Source: Acidobacteriota bacterium
Lineage (GTDB): Bacteria > Acidobacteriota > Blastocatellia > Pyrinomonadales > Pyrinomonadaceae
Direction of reading: 5' to 3'
Assembly (NCBI GenBank): GCA_018269075.1
Contig: JAFDVJ010000012.1
Location: 129,187-193,186 of the forward strand
DNA length: 64,000 nt
In this document: in pieces, positions 19,529-27,526 of the stretch
Numbering within the stretch: position 1 is the stretch's first letter
How the letters are laid out: each line of letters starts with the position of its first letter
Translations under genes and position numbers: made by a program
Notes under the pieces: model-generated
Told to the model about the DNA's origin: nothing
What the model saw: the letters and a program-made list of their open reading frames with translations, nothing else
Database searches by the model: none

Positions 19529-20008
19529 CTAATTGCGGCGATCGTAATCGATGCCCTTCTGCGTCTGCCCGATCGCCTCGCGGACGAGATCCATCGCCTG
19601 CTCGCGGTAGCCGCCCTTGTCGGCGGTCGCCTTCTGCAGGTTGCCGAGCGCGCTCTCCAGGAAGTTTTTCGCCTGCTGCATATTGTACTGATCGGCGGCC
19701 GCCCGGAAATTGTTTTCGAACGGGTCGACCTCGTTGCGCCGGCGCGGCCGGTCGTTCGGGTTCTGGCGATCGTAGGCGATGCCGTTGTTGACGGCCGTGA
19801 TCGCGCGCGCCACGATATCGAGCGCGTTCTGCCGGTGGCCGCCCTTGTCGGCCGTCGCCTTTTTCAAAAACTGCTGTGCCGTCCGAAGATCGCTGAGCGC
19901 GTTCTGCATAAACTTCTGGTCGGCCCGCGCGGGCAGCGCGAACATCCCCAGACAAATCACCAGACCGAGCGCCGCCGCGCCGATTTTACGCATTTCATTT
20001 CTCATCAT
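19529..20008 (-). CDS. Small periplasmic helical protein with an internal duplication
   Basis: 159 aa with a signal peptide (ends ALPARA). Two copies of a helical hairpin follow, about 35-75 (AQQFLKKATADKGGHRQNAL... ITAVNNGIAYDRQN) and about 110-157 (LGNLQKATADKGGYREQAMD... GQTQKGIDYDRRN). Single- and double-copy proteins with the ATADKGGHR motif are widespread secreted proteins of unknown role. The ATG at 20008 and another five codons in (MRKIGAAALG) are both usable. Confidence 0.8.
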   Translation of the reverse strand: MMRNEMRKIGAAALGLVICLGMFALPARADQKFMQNALSDLRTAQQFLKKATADKGGHRQNALDIVARAITAVNNGIAYDRQNPNDRPRRRNEVDPFENNFRAAADQYNMQQAKNFLESALGNLQKATADKGGYREQAMDLVREAIGQTQKGIDYDRRN

Positions 20009-20025
20009 TCATTCGCTCCTTTTTT

Positions 20026-20622
20026 CTATTTTTTCTTCAACTGGGCGGTAAAACTGCCTTTGATCCGGCCGCCGCCGTCCTGCGTCAGATCGATCTCGCC
20101 GGTCACCGTCTCGGCCGTCGCGGAAACGATCTTGACGGTTCCCTTGGCGTTGTAGGTCAGCGACGTTTCCTCGACTTTGCCGTCCTTGAAGGTCTTGACG
20201 AGGACGTTGCTGACCCGCCCGTATTTATCGTCGACTTTCCCGCCCGAGCTGCTCAGCTCGAAGGTCTTCGCCTTGAGCGGCGTCTCGACCGTGTCGCCCG
20301 AGTCGCCGAAGAGCGTGATCTCGACCGCCGTCTGTTTGTCGTCCGCCGGTTTGGCCGCCGCGTTCGCGTCGTAATCGAAGTCCGTCAGATCGATAAAATA
20401 GCGGACGATCGGCTTCCCGTCGAGCGTGATCGAGACGGGCGTGACGACGCCTTTTTTGATCTCCAGATCCTTCTTGACGTCGGTTTTCGTGTTGAGCGTC
20501 TTGAAGTCCATCGAGAGTTTGCCCGGTCCGGCCGGCGTCGTTCCCGCCGGCCCCGTGCCGGCCCCGCCGCCGCAGGCCGTCAGCAGCACGCCGCTTAAAA
20601 TCAACAGTAAAAATTTTTTCAT
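20026..20622 (-). CDS. Lipoprotein, second gene of an ECF-type operon
   Basis: 198 aa from the ATG at 20622, which has GAGGAGA upstream; a longer form would swallow the ribosome site. Lipobox LLTAC (Cys about 17), Gly/Thr/Pro linker, then a beta-rich domain (ITLDGKPIVRYFIDLTDFDYDAN, GTVKIVSATAETVTGEIDLTQDGGGRIKGSFTAQL). The ATG overlaps the stop of the upstream membrane-protein gene by 4 nt (ATGA), so they are coupled. The promoter-like motif at 20878-20903 drives both. Function unknown; likely an envelope stress or surface component. Confidence 0.8.
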   Translation of the reverse strand: MKKFLLLILSGVLLTACGGGAGTGPAGTTPAGPGKLSMDFKTLNTKTDVKKDLEIKKGVVTPVSITLDGKPIVRYFIDLTDFDYDANAAAKPADDKQTAVEITLFGDSGDTVETPLKAKTFELSSSGGKVDDKYGRVSNVLVKTFKDGKVEETSLTYNAKGTVKIVSATAETVTGEIDLTQDGGGRIKGSFTAQLKKK

Positions 20623-20855
20623 TTTTTTTCTCTCCTCAAAACAAGCCGCAATCCCCATCCGAAGGCGCACAATCCGGCGAGCGTCGTCAGACCGACGATC
20701 GTCCAGAATTTAACGGGCTGTTCGGCCAGATAAATCCGCGTCTGATGGCCCGTCCGCCCGCCGAACGCCGCGCCGGTCAGGACCTGAACGGCGGCGAGCG
20801 CGAAGAGCAGCAGGGCGAGCCCGAAGGCGATTATTTTGGAGCGGAGCGGCTTCAT
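20619..20855 (-). CDS. Small two-span membrane protein
   Basis: 78 aa. Two hydrophobic segments, about 8-29 (IIAFGLALLLFALAAVQVL) and about 49-68, are separated by a polar loop of about 20 residues (GGRTGHQTRIYLAEQP). The N-terminus is basic and the C-terminus ends RREKK, so both ends are probably cytoplasmic. First gene of the operon with the lipoprotein at 20026-20622. The ECF-type motif ends 23 nt before its start codon. Family unknown. Confidence 0.75.
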   Translation of the reverse strand: MKPLRSKIIAFGLALLLFALAAVQVLTGAAFGGRTGHQTRIYLAEQPVKFWTIVGLTTLAGLCAFGWGLRLVLRREKK

Positions 20856-20877
20856 TATTTTCGTTTTTCATAGACAG

Positions 20878-20903
20878 GTGATTTTTTTCGAAAAAACATT
20901 TCA
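20878..20903 (-). promoter_or_regulatory. ECF-type promoter motif, copy 1
   Basis: Minus-strand TGAAATGTTTTT, 11 nt, CAC. The -35-like and -10-like parts are spaced exactly as in four other copies in this cluster. It ends 23 nt before the membrane-protein start codon. Read as an extracytoplasmic-function promoter by spacing; not tested. Confidence 0.75.
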
Positions 20904-20920
20904 GCCGCCGCCCTGTTTTT

Positions 20921-21544
20921 TTATTCGCACTTCATAAAAACGCCGCCGCCGCCGAAACTGTCGACGACCGAAGCCGACCAGCGGCCGCCCGCGTAGGTCT
21001 GCTTGACGATCCATTCCTGCGCCTGACAATAGGGGCGATTCGGGATTTTCAGCAGCGCCCAGCCGCGAATGAAGCGGTTCGTCGGGATGCCGAGCGAGTT
21101 TTTATACATCTTCCAGTCCTGAAAGCTCGATCCGATCTTGAGCACGGTCGCGCCCTTGTAGTAGGCGAGAAATTTCGTCTTCGCCATATTCTGCTCGGTC
21201 GGCCGGCTGAAGGCGGGCTGTTCCCACGCGCGCGACTTGCCGCCCGAATCGATCAGGCCTTTCAGCTCGTCGAGCTTGTCTTCGACCGACGCGCGCCAGT
21301 TCGCCGGAAAGTCCGACGGCTTGGCGTTGATGATCTTGGCGAGCTCGGCCTTCCAGATCTCGGGCTCGAACAGCAGTTTCTGGACGTCGTCCGAAGTGCT
21401 CGTTTTCGGATCGTCGATCGCCCGCTGGATGTCCTTGCGGACGAACATCAGATTGGCGTCGATCTTCGTCTTGATGTCGGCCTGCGCGAACGCGGCCGGC
21501 GCGAAAAGCAACATCGAAAACATCATAACCAGTAATTTTTTCAT
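20921..21544 (-). CDS. Secreted hypothetical protein
   Basis: 207 aa from ATG 21544, with GAGGAG upstream; an earlier in-frame ATG would overlap that site. Signal peptide ends AFAQA. The mature part has a helical N-terminal half (DIKTKIDANLMFVRKDIQRAI, and WKAELAKIINAKPSDFPANW) and a C-terminal half with conserved-looking WALLKIPNRPYCQAQEWIVKQTYAGGRW. Two Cys residues near the end may form a disulfide. Family not recognised. It lies 17 bp from the stop of the membrane-protein operon motif region and may be transcribed with the delta-60 gene upstream (37 bp gap). Confidence 0.75.
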   Translation of the reverse strand: MKKLLVMMFSMLLFAPAAFAQADIKTKIDANLMFVRKDIQRAIDDPKTSTSDDVQKLLFEPEIWKAELAKIINAKPSDFPANWRASVEDKLDELKGLIDSGGKSRAWEQPAFSRPTEQNMAKTKFLAYYKGATVLKIGSSFQDWKMYKNSLGIPTNRFIRGWALLKIPNRPYCQAQEWIVKQTYAGGRWSASVVDSFGGGGVFMKCE

Positions 21545-21581
21545 CGTTTTTTTCTCCTCAAGCAATTATTGATACTGACTT

Positions 21582-23690
21582 TTACGGGATGAACACCGAC
21601 GGCAGCGGCGTGTCGCCGCCCGCCCCGAAACCGACGATCGAAACGCCGGCCGTCGTCCGGTTTAAGAACCAGGTACTCGTCGCCGGCCGGAAGACGGCCG
21701 TGTCGGTTTTGCCGTCGCCGTCGTAGTCGGCCGGCACGGGCGTGTCGCCCGAAGTGCCGAACGGGAACGAAAAGAAGCTCGAATCCTCGCTTCTCAAGAT
21801 GAACCAGACGCCGCTCGACGGACGGAAGAACGCGACGTCGGCCTTGCCGTCGCCGGTATAGTCGCCCGGCACCGGTTTGTCCGTCGAAAGCCCGAATTGA
21901 AGCGCGGCCGTCTGGCCGGTCGAGCTGCGCGAATACCACCATTCGCCGACCGAAGGCCGGAAAATCGCGATGTCGGCTTTATGATCGCCGTCGTAATCGG
22001 CCGGCACGGGTTTGTCGCCCGTCGCCCCGAAAGTCGCGATCGTCGTGCCGCCGTCGCTCGACCGCGAAATAAACCACGTCACCGTCGAAGGCCGGAAAAC
22101 GGCCGGATCGGTTTTGCCGTCGCCGTCATAGTCGGCCGGCACCGGAACGTCGCCCGAAGTGCCGAACGGGAACGAAAAGAAACTGCCGTCTTCCGAGCGG
22201 AGAACGAACCAGAAACCGGTCGGCGCCCGGAAAAAAGCGATGTCCGCTTTGCCGTCGCCGGTGAAATCGCCGGGGACGAGCTTGTCGCCCGAAGTCCCGA
22301 ACTGCGCGGCGAGCACCTGATTGTCGCTGGAACGCGAATACCACCATTCGCCGACCGGCGGCCGAAAGATGCCGACCTCGGAGCTGTCGTCGCCGTCGAA
22401 ATCGAACGGGATGTTGAACGTCCGCAGATGATAGCGCGCGACGCCGACGATGCTCGATCCGGTGTTGGCCGAGCCCACGACCAGCAATTTTCCGTCGGCC
22501 TGCAGAACGCCTTCGCTGGAAAGGTCGCTGTTCGCCGCAAAATCGGTGATGACGCGCCCGTCGCCGTCGAAGCTCGGGTCGAGTACGCCGTCCGCCGTGT
22601 AGCGCACGAGCGCAAAATCGACCGTGCCGTTCTGATCGGTCTGGCCGAGCACGACGATCCGCCCGTCGGCCTGCAGAACGACGTCGCTCACGCTATCGGA
22701 GCTCGTCCCGTTGAAATTGGTCGAGACCTTGCCGTTCGTCCCGAAGCCGTTCAGATTGAGCGCGCCGGTCGCGAGATACCGGACGCAGGCAAAGTCCGAG
22801 CTGGTCGTCGGGGTCGAGGTCGTACCGCAGACGACGACGCGCCCGTCGGCCTGCACCGCGACGCCCGCCGCCTGATCGTTATTGACCGCAAAATCGGTCG
22901 TGACGATGCCGTCGCCGTCCCAGTTGGTATCGAGCGAGCCGTTCGTGTTGAGCCGGACGACGCCGAAATCGGTGTTCGTGCCGGGCGTCGCCGAACCGAC
23001 GATGACGATCTTTTCGTTTTGCTGGAGCGCCGCCGCCCACATCAGATCGTTGTTCGGCGTGACCGAGACGATCACTTTGCCGTCGGTATCGAACGAGGTG
23101 TCGAGCGAGCCGTTCGTGTTGAGCCGGGCGGCCGCGTAATCCTGCCCGGCGGAAATCGTGCGCCCCGCCAGCACGTATTTGCCGTCGCTCTGAATCAGAA
23201 TGTTCATCGCCGATTCGATGGTCAGCGAACCGAAATCGACCGTCGCCTTGCCGTCGCCGTCAAAGGTCGTATCGAGCGAGCCGTTCGGATTGTAGCGGGC
23301 GATGGCGAAATCCTGGCCGGTCGCGGCGAGATTCGCGCTGCCCGACACGAGGATCTTGCCGTCTGCGAGGATCTCGACCGACATGGCGTCGTCGGGCCCG
23401 AGCGCGAAATCGGTCGTCACTTTGCCGTCGCCGTCGAAGGTCGTATCGAGCGAGCCGTTCGGATTGAGCCGCGCGACGAAAAAATCGAAGTTGGATTGGC
23501 CGACGACGACGATCTTGCCGTCGGGCTGGACGGCGATGCCGCGGCCGAGCGAAGAACTGCCGTTCGAGACCGTGACGCGGCCGTCGGCGTCGAACAATTT
23601 ATCGAGACTGCCCGCGACCGACGCGCGGATTATCAAGGGAAAGACAAATAAAACTGCGAGCAGCGCGGTCATTGATCCAATTTTCAGCAT
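21582..23690 (-). CDS. Secreted delta-60 repeat and FG-GAP repeat protein (paralogue 1)
   Basis: 702 aa from the ATG with AAGGAGAAG upstream. Signal peptide (ends ASVAG), then delta-60 repeats (about 25-430; units such as VQPDGKIVVVGQSNFDFFVARLNPNGSLDTTFDGDG), then VCBS/FG-GAP-like units (about 435-700; DYDGDGKTDPAVFRPSTVTW and similar), ending LPSVFIP. Both repeat types build beta-propellers; the Asp-rich DxDGDGxxD loops probably bind calcium. Probably a surface or secreted protein. Two tandem ECF-type motifs lie upstream, 39 and 72 nt from the start. Paralogue of 24084-26189. Confidence 0.92.
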   Translation of the reverse strand: MLKIGSMTALLAVLFVFPLIIRASVAGSLDKLFDADGRVTVSNGSSSLGRGIAVQPDGKIVVVGQSNFDFFVARLNPNGSLDTTFDGDGKVTTDFALGPDDAMSVEILADGKILVSGSANLAATGQDFAIARYNPNGSLDTTFDGDGKATVDFGSLTIESAMNILIQSDGKYVLAGRTISAGQDYAAARLNTNGSLDTSFDTDGKVIVSVTPNNDLMWAAALQQNEKIVIVGSATPGTNTDFGVVRLNTNGSLDTNWDGDGIVTTDFAVNNDQAAGVAVQADGRVVVCGTTSTPTTSSDFACVRYLATGALNLNGFGTNGKVSTNFNGTSSDSVSDVVLQADGRIVVLGQTDQNGTVDFALVRYTADGVLDPSFDGDGRVITDFAANSDLSSEGVLQADGKLLVVGSANTGSSIVGVARYHLRTFNIPFDFDGDDSSEVGIFRPPVGEWWYSRSSDNQVLAAQFGTSGDKLVPGDFTGDGKADIAFFRAPTGFWFVLRSEDGSFFSFPFGTSGDVPVPADYDGDGKTDPAVFRPSTVTWFISRSSDGGTTIATFGATGDKPVPADYDGDHKADIAIFRPSVGEWWYSRSSTGQTAALQFGLSTDKPVPGDYTGDGKADVAFFRPSSGVWFILRSEDSSFFSFPFGTSGDTPVPADYDGDGKTDTAVFRPATSTWFLNRTTAGVSIVGFGAGGDTPLPSVFIP

Positions 23691-23728
23691 TTCGAGACTT
23701 CTCCTTTTATTTCCTTCTTTGTCTATTT

Positions 23729-23754
23729 GTGCAGATCGGCGAAAAAACATTTCA
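23729..23754 (-). promoter_or_regulatory. ECF-type promoter motif, copy 2 (proximal)
   Basis: TGAAATGTTTTT-N11-CAC on the minus strand, followed by AAATAGA. The motif ends 39 nt before the start codon of the delta-60 gene. Confidence 0.8.
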
Positions 23755-23761
23755 CCGAAGA

Positions 23762-23787
23762 GTGCCGAAAGCCGAAAAAACATTTCA
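23762..23787 (-). promoter_or_regulatory. ECF-type promoter motif, copy 3 (distal, tandem)
   Basis: Same motif and spacing, 33 bp upstream of copy 2. CAC is followed by TCTTCGG, the least A/T-rich -10 region of the set, so it may be weaker or a duplication remnant. Confidence 0.65.
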
Positions 23788-23793
23788 CACGCC

Positions 23794-23828
23794 GAAAAAC
23801 AAGGCCGAAAGCGCTGAAACTTTCGACC
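23794..23828 (-). terminator. Rho-independent terminator
   Basis: Minus-strand stem GGTCGAAAG/CTTTCGGCC with an 8-nt loop is followed by TTGTTTTT. It lies 45 bp after the carboxypeptidase-regulatory-like fragment and just upstream of the tandem promoter motifs. The stem sequence resembles the terminator at 26262-26293. Confidence 0.8.
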
Positions 23829-23872
23829 TTTTACTTTTTACTTTTTACTGACAGCCCCGCGTCCCTTTTATC

Positions 23873-24076
23873 TCAGGGCAAAGCGAAGAAATCCAGATCC
23901 TCAAGCTGAGCGGTGACCGAAACGACCTGCGGGTTGAATCGACAGCTTTTCGAGTTCACCGCGATGATATAATTTTCCCCCGTCGCCACTTCATTAAATC
24001 GGTAATATCCGAACGACGAAGTCCGCGTCGTCCGGCGATTGCCGCTCGCACCGGTCAACGTCGCCGAAGCGTTCAT
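23873..24076 (-). pseudogene. Fragment of a carboxypeptidase regulatory-like domain
   Basis: 67 aa beginning MNASATLTGASGNRRTTRTS and ending LEDLDFFALP. It matches only the second part of a CarboxypepD_reg-type beta-sandwich (SSFGYYRFNEVATGENYIIAV... FNPQVVSVTAQL). The opening strands (the usual GRVTD-type start) are missing and there is no signal peptide. The ATG is 7 bp after the stop of the delta-60 paralogue at 24084-26189, so it could still be translated by coupling. Most likely what remains of a domain once fused to a neighbour. Confidence 0.6.
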
Positions 24077-24083
24077 TGAGCGC

Positions 24084-26189
24084 TCACGGAACGAACGCCG
24101 TCGGAATCGCCGTGTCGGTCGATGCGCCGAAGCTGACGATCGACACGCCGGCCGTCGTCTGGTTCAGATACCACGTGCTCGCCGCCGCGCGAAAAACGGC
24201 CGAATCGGTCTTCCCGTCGCCGTCGTAATCGGCCGCGACGGCCGTGTCGCCGGCCGCGCCGAACGGGAACGAGAAGTAGCTGCCGTCTTCCGAGCGCTGC
24301 ACATACCAGACGCCGGTCGACGGGCGAAAGACGGCGATGTCGGCCTTGCCGTCGCCGGTGTAATCGCCCTGCACCGGTTTATCGGTGCCGACGCCGAAGC
24401 GGTAGACGCGGAAGTCGCCGTCCGACGAGCGCAGATACCACCACGAGCCGTCCGACGGCCGGAAGATCGCGACATCCGCCTTGCCGTCGCCGTCGTAATC
24501 GGCCGCGACCGGTTTGTCCTCGCTCGAACCGAACCCGACGATCGAAGTCGCGTTGTCCGACGAGCGCGAGATATACCACGTACCGGCCGAAGCGCGGTAA
24601 ACGGCCGGATCGGTTTTGCCGTCGCCGTCGTAATCGGCCGGCGCGGGCACGTCGCCGCTCGCGCCGAACGGGAACGAGAAGAACGAGCCGTCTTCCGAGC
24701 GCAGGACATACCAGAAGCCGGAAGCGGGACGGAAGAACGCGATGTCCGATTTGCCGTCGCCGGTGTAATCGCCCGGCGTGATCTTGTCGGTCGAAGCGCC
24801 GAACTGCGCGGCGAGCACCTGATTGTTCGACGAGCGCGAATACCACCACTCGCCGACGGACGGGCGGAAGATGCCGACGTCCGTTTTGTCGTCGCCGTCG
24901 AAATCGAACGGCGTGTTGACGACGTGCGGGTTGAAACGCAGCAGCGCGGCGCGGACGATGCCGCTGCTCGCGGAGCCGCCGACGACGATCCGGCCGTCCG
25001 CCTGCAGCGCGACGGCGCGGCCGATGTCGGCGCTGCCGACGTTGATGTCGGCCGACACTTTGCCGTCCGTGTCGAACGAGGTGTCGAGCGAGCCGTCGGA
25101 ATTGAAGCGCACGACCGCCGCGTCTAATCCGCCGACCGGCGCTGCCGCGCCGGCGACGACGAGCTTTCCGTCCGGCTGGACGGCGATGTCGTAAGCCTGA
25201 TCGTTGGTGCCGGTCGAGACCGAGGCCGTCGCCTTGCCGTCCGTGTCGAAGCTCAGATTGAGCGCGCCGTTGGTGTTGTAGCGCGCGCAGCCGAAATCGC
25301 GTTCGGTTGCCGACTGGCCGGCCGCCCCGCAGACGACGCTCCGGCCGTCGGGCTGGATCGTGATCGCGTTGGCGACATCGTCGGAACCGTTAAAATCGGT
25401 CGTGACGATGCCGTCCGTGTCGAAATTCGTGTCGAGCGCGCCGGTCCCGAGCAGCCGCACGAGACAGAAATCGCCGTTCGACGAGCCGGCGAGGATGATC
25501 CGGTCGTTGGCCTGGATCGCCGCCGCATTGAGAGTGTCGACGCCGTTCGTGACCGCGACCGTGACCTTGCCGTCCGTGTCGAACGAGGTGTCGAGCGTGC
25601 CGTCGAGATTGTAGCGGGCGGCCGCGTAATCGACGTCGGTGGTCGTGCCGAGCGCGCGGCCCGCGACCACGTATTTGCTGTCGCTCTGAACCAGAATCTC
25701 GTAAGCCGCTTCAATCGTCCGCTGGCCGAAATCGGTCGTCACCTTGCCGTCCGTGTCGAAGTTCGTGTCGAGCGCGCCGGCCGGCGTGTAGCGGGCGATC
25801 GCGAAATCCATCCCGGTGCCCGAAACGCTCGCCGAACCGGCGACGAGGATCCGGCCGTTCGGCTGGATCTTCACCGCATAAGCGGTGTCGACGCCGCCGC
25901 CGAAATCGGTCAACACTTTGCCGTCGCCGTCGAAGGTCGTATCGTAGGAGCCGTCCGGATTGAGGCGAACGACCAGAAAATCGTCGTCCATCCAGCCGAC
26001 GGCGACGATCTTGCCGTCGGGCTGGACCGCGACGTCGTAAATAATCGAAACCGTCGTGCCCGGGATCAGAATCTTGCCGTCCCCGTCGAAGCGTTTATCG
26101 AGGCTTCCGGAAAGCGCCGCCAGCCCGGCGACGGGAAAAAACAACAGGAGCGCAAACACCGCGGCGAACAATCTTTTTTCCAGCTTCAT
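24084..26189 (-). CDS. Secreted delta-60 repeat and FG-GAP repeat protein (paralogue 2)
   Basis: 701 aa with GGGAG ahead of the ATG. Signal peptide (ends AGLAA), delta-60 units about 25-430 (QPDGKIVAVGWMDDDFLVVRLNPDGSYDTTFDGDG), FG-GAP-like units about 435-698 with repeated DYDGDGKAD(V/I)AIFRPS loops, end IPTAFVP. Architecture and length match the neighbour at 21582-23690, so this is a tandem duplication that has diverged. Its ECF-type motif ends 39 nt before the start codon, the same leader length as the paralogue. Role unknown; likely a cell-surface propeller protein. Confidence 0.92.
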   Translation of the reverse strand: MKLEKRLFAAVFALLLFFPVAGLAALSGSLDKRFDGDGKILIPGTTVSIIYDVAVQPDGKIVAVGWMDDDFLVVRLNPDGSYDTTFDGDGKVLTDFGGGVDTAYAVKIQPNGRILVAGSASVSGTGMDFAIARYTPAGALDTNFDTDGKVTTDFGQRTIEAAYEILVQSDSKYVVAGRALGTTTDVDYAAARYNLDGTLDTSFDTDGKVTVAVTNGVDTLNAAAIQANDRIILAGSSNGDFCLVRLLGTGALDTNFDTDGIVTTDFNGSDDVANAITIQPDGRSVVCGAAGQSATERDFGCARYNTNGALNLSFDTDGKATASVSTGTNDQAYDIAVQPDGKLVVAGAAAPVGGLDAAVVRFNSDGSLDTSFDTDGKVSADINVGSADIGRAVALQADGRIVVGGSASSGIVRAALLRFNPHVVNTPFDFDGDDKTDVGIFRPSVGEWWYSRSSNNQVLAAQFGASTDKITPGDYTGDGKSDIAFFRPASGFWYVLRSEDGSFFSFPFGASGDVPAPADYDGDGKTDPAVYRASAGTWYISRSSDNATSIVGFGSSEDKPVAADYDGDGKADVAIFRPSDGSWWYLRSSDGDFRVYRFGVGTDKPVQGDYTGDGKADIAVFRPSTGVWYVQRSEDGSYFSFPFGAAGDTAVAADYDGDGKTDSAVFRAAASTWYLNQTTAGVSIVSFGASTDTAIPTAFVP

Positions 26190-26227
26190 CTTTTATTTCT
26201 CCCAAAAAAACCGAATTTCGCTGATTA

Positions 26228-26253
26228 GTGATGAATTGCGAAAAAACATTTCA
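26228..26253 (-). promoter_or_regulatory. ECF-type promoter motif, copy 4
   Basis: TGAAATGTTTTT-N11-CAC then TAATCAG, 39 nt before the second delta-60 gene. The CACTAA -10-like sequence is shared with copy 5. Confidence 0.8.
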
Positions 26254-26261
26254 CGCGCACG

Positions 26262-26293
26262 AAAAAAAGGCCGAAAGCCGGGGCTTTCGACCA
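26262..26293 (-). terminator. Rho-independent terminator after the anti-sigma gene
   Basis: Minus-strand stem GGTCGAAAGCC/GGCTTTCGGCC with loop of about 2-4 nt is followed by seven T. It isolates the anti-sigma gene from the delta-60 gene, which then has its own promoter motif. Confidence 0.9.
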
Positions 26294-26318
26294 TTTATTT
26301 TCGAGCTTCGGGCGTTGA

Positions 26319-27302
26319 TTACTGACGGGTCACGCGGAACTGGAAATCGGCGGCCGACTCTTCCCCGCCGGCGGCGTTGAAACCGTAAACCTTGACGAAG
26401 TAATCGCCTTTTTTGAGTTTGGCGGCCGGGAAGAAAACGCCGAGCCGCGAGTTGCGGGCGTTGATCTTGCCGCTTCGATAGATCGTCCGGCCGTCGGCGT
26501 CGACGAGCTCCGCACGGTAGGTTTTGTAATCCTGGCTTTCGAGATGGAGCTCGAAATTCGCGCCGGTCGTTTCGTTCGTCAGCTTCAGCTCGCTCGTCCT
26601 GCCTTCGCCGCGAATCGTCGGGGCGAAGAGCGCGAGCGTCGCCGTCACCGCGCGCGGCGGCGTTTCCTTCGGCACCGGTTTATTGATGTTTTCGGCGTTG
26701 ACGTTGGCGGGCGGGCGGCTCGCTTCGTTCCGGTTCGGCGCGGCGTTGACGACGGTTTCGTTCGCCGGGCCGGCGCCGTTTTCGTTTTTAACGGGCGTCG
26801 GCGTCGGCGCGACGGGCGTCGGCGTGGCGTGTTTGACGATCTCGCCGCCGCCGCCGCGGTTTCCGCCGATCAGGAACCAGAGCCCGAAAACGAGCAGGAT
26901 GAGCAGCGCGGCGAAACCGGCGCCGAAGGCGAGCGACGGTCTTTTAAATAATCCGGCGAGCAGATTCCAGACGGAATTCTCCGCCGTCACCGGCTCAGTT
27001 TTTTTTACGGCCGGCCGGTTTTCGGCGATCAGCCGGTCAATCATCTCGCGGGTGAACGCGACCCGGCGGCGGCGCGTTTCGGTCGTCAGGAAACTTCGTT
27101 CGAACTTCGTTTTTTCGGCCGGCGAGAGCGTTTCGCGGACATAGGCCTCGATCAGCTCGTCCTCGACGACGCCGAGCTCTTCGAACAGGCCGGAGTCTTC
27201 CGCGATGAATCTGTCCTCGAACGCGGACCTCTCCTCTTCGGCCATCTCCCCGAGCAAAAAGCGGCGAATTTCCTTTTCGTTTTTGAATGTTTCCTGAGTC
27301 AC
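26319..27302 (-). CDS. Single-pass anti-sigma-factor-like protein with periplasmic beta domain
   Basis: 327 aa, GTG start with AGGGG upstream. The cytoplasmic part (1-120) begins EIRRFLLGEMAEEERSAFED, like the N-termini of acidobacterial anti-sigma proteins. There is one membrane segment (about 126-147), a Pro/Asn-rich outer linker (150-215) and a C-terminal Ig-like beta domain (about 220-327, ending AADFQFRVTRQ). The ECF sigma gene is directly upstream. The gene has its own ECF-type motif 23 nt before the start, which suggests a negative feedback loop. Likely holds the sigma factor until the outer domain is disturbed or cut; inference from topology and context. Confidence 0.85.
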   Translation of the reverse strand: MTQETFKNEKEIRRFLLGEMAEEERSAFEDRFIAEDSGLFEELGVVEDELIEAYVRETLSPAEKTKFERSFLTTETRRRRVAFTREMIDRLIAENRPAVKKTEPVTAENSVWNLLAGLFKRPSLAFGAGFAALLILLVFGLWFLIGGNRGGGGEIVKHATPTPVAPTPTPVKNENGAGPANETVVNAAPNRNEASRPPANVNAENINKPVPKETPPRAVTATLALFAPTIRGEGRTSELKLTNETTGANFELHLESQDYKTYRAELVDADGRTIYRSGKINARNSRLGVFFPAAKLKKGDYFVKVYGFNAAGGEESAADFQFRVTRQ

Positions 27303-27324
27303 TTTTCCCCTTTCTCTAATTTTA

Positions 27325-27350
27325 GTGACGAAATCGTCAAAAACATTTCA
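27325..27350 (-). promoter_or_regulatory. ECF-type promoter motif, copy 5
   Basis: TGAAATGTTTTT-N11-CAC then TAAAATT, 23 nt before the anti-sigma GTG. This copy lacks the TCG that follows the T run in the others, but total spacing is unchanged. Confidence 0.75.
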
Positions 27351-27357
27351 CTCCTCT

Positions 27358-27526
27358 TTGAGTGGAGAGTGGAGAGTGGAGAGTGGAGAGTCCGATTGAC
27401 TTATTTCCTTTGAGCGGAGAGTGGAGAGTCCGATTGATTTATTTCCTTTGACTCTACACTCTCCACTCTCCACTCTCCACTCTTTACTCTCCACTCTCCA
27501 CTCTCTACTCTCCACTCCCGTTGCAG
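27358..27526. repeat. Facing inverted heptamer arrays (GAGTGGA/CTCTCCA)
   Basis: About six units of GGAGAGT-type repeat face about ten units of CTCTCCA-type repeat. In the middle a 24-bp stretch (TCCGATTGA...TTTCCTTTGA) is duplicated. The array overlaps the 3' end of the sigma gene, whose stop TAG is formed from repeat sequence. Confidence 0.9.
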
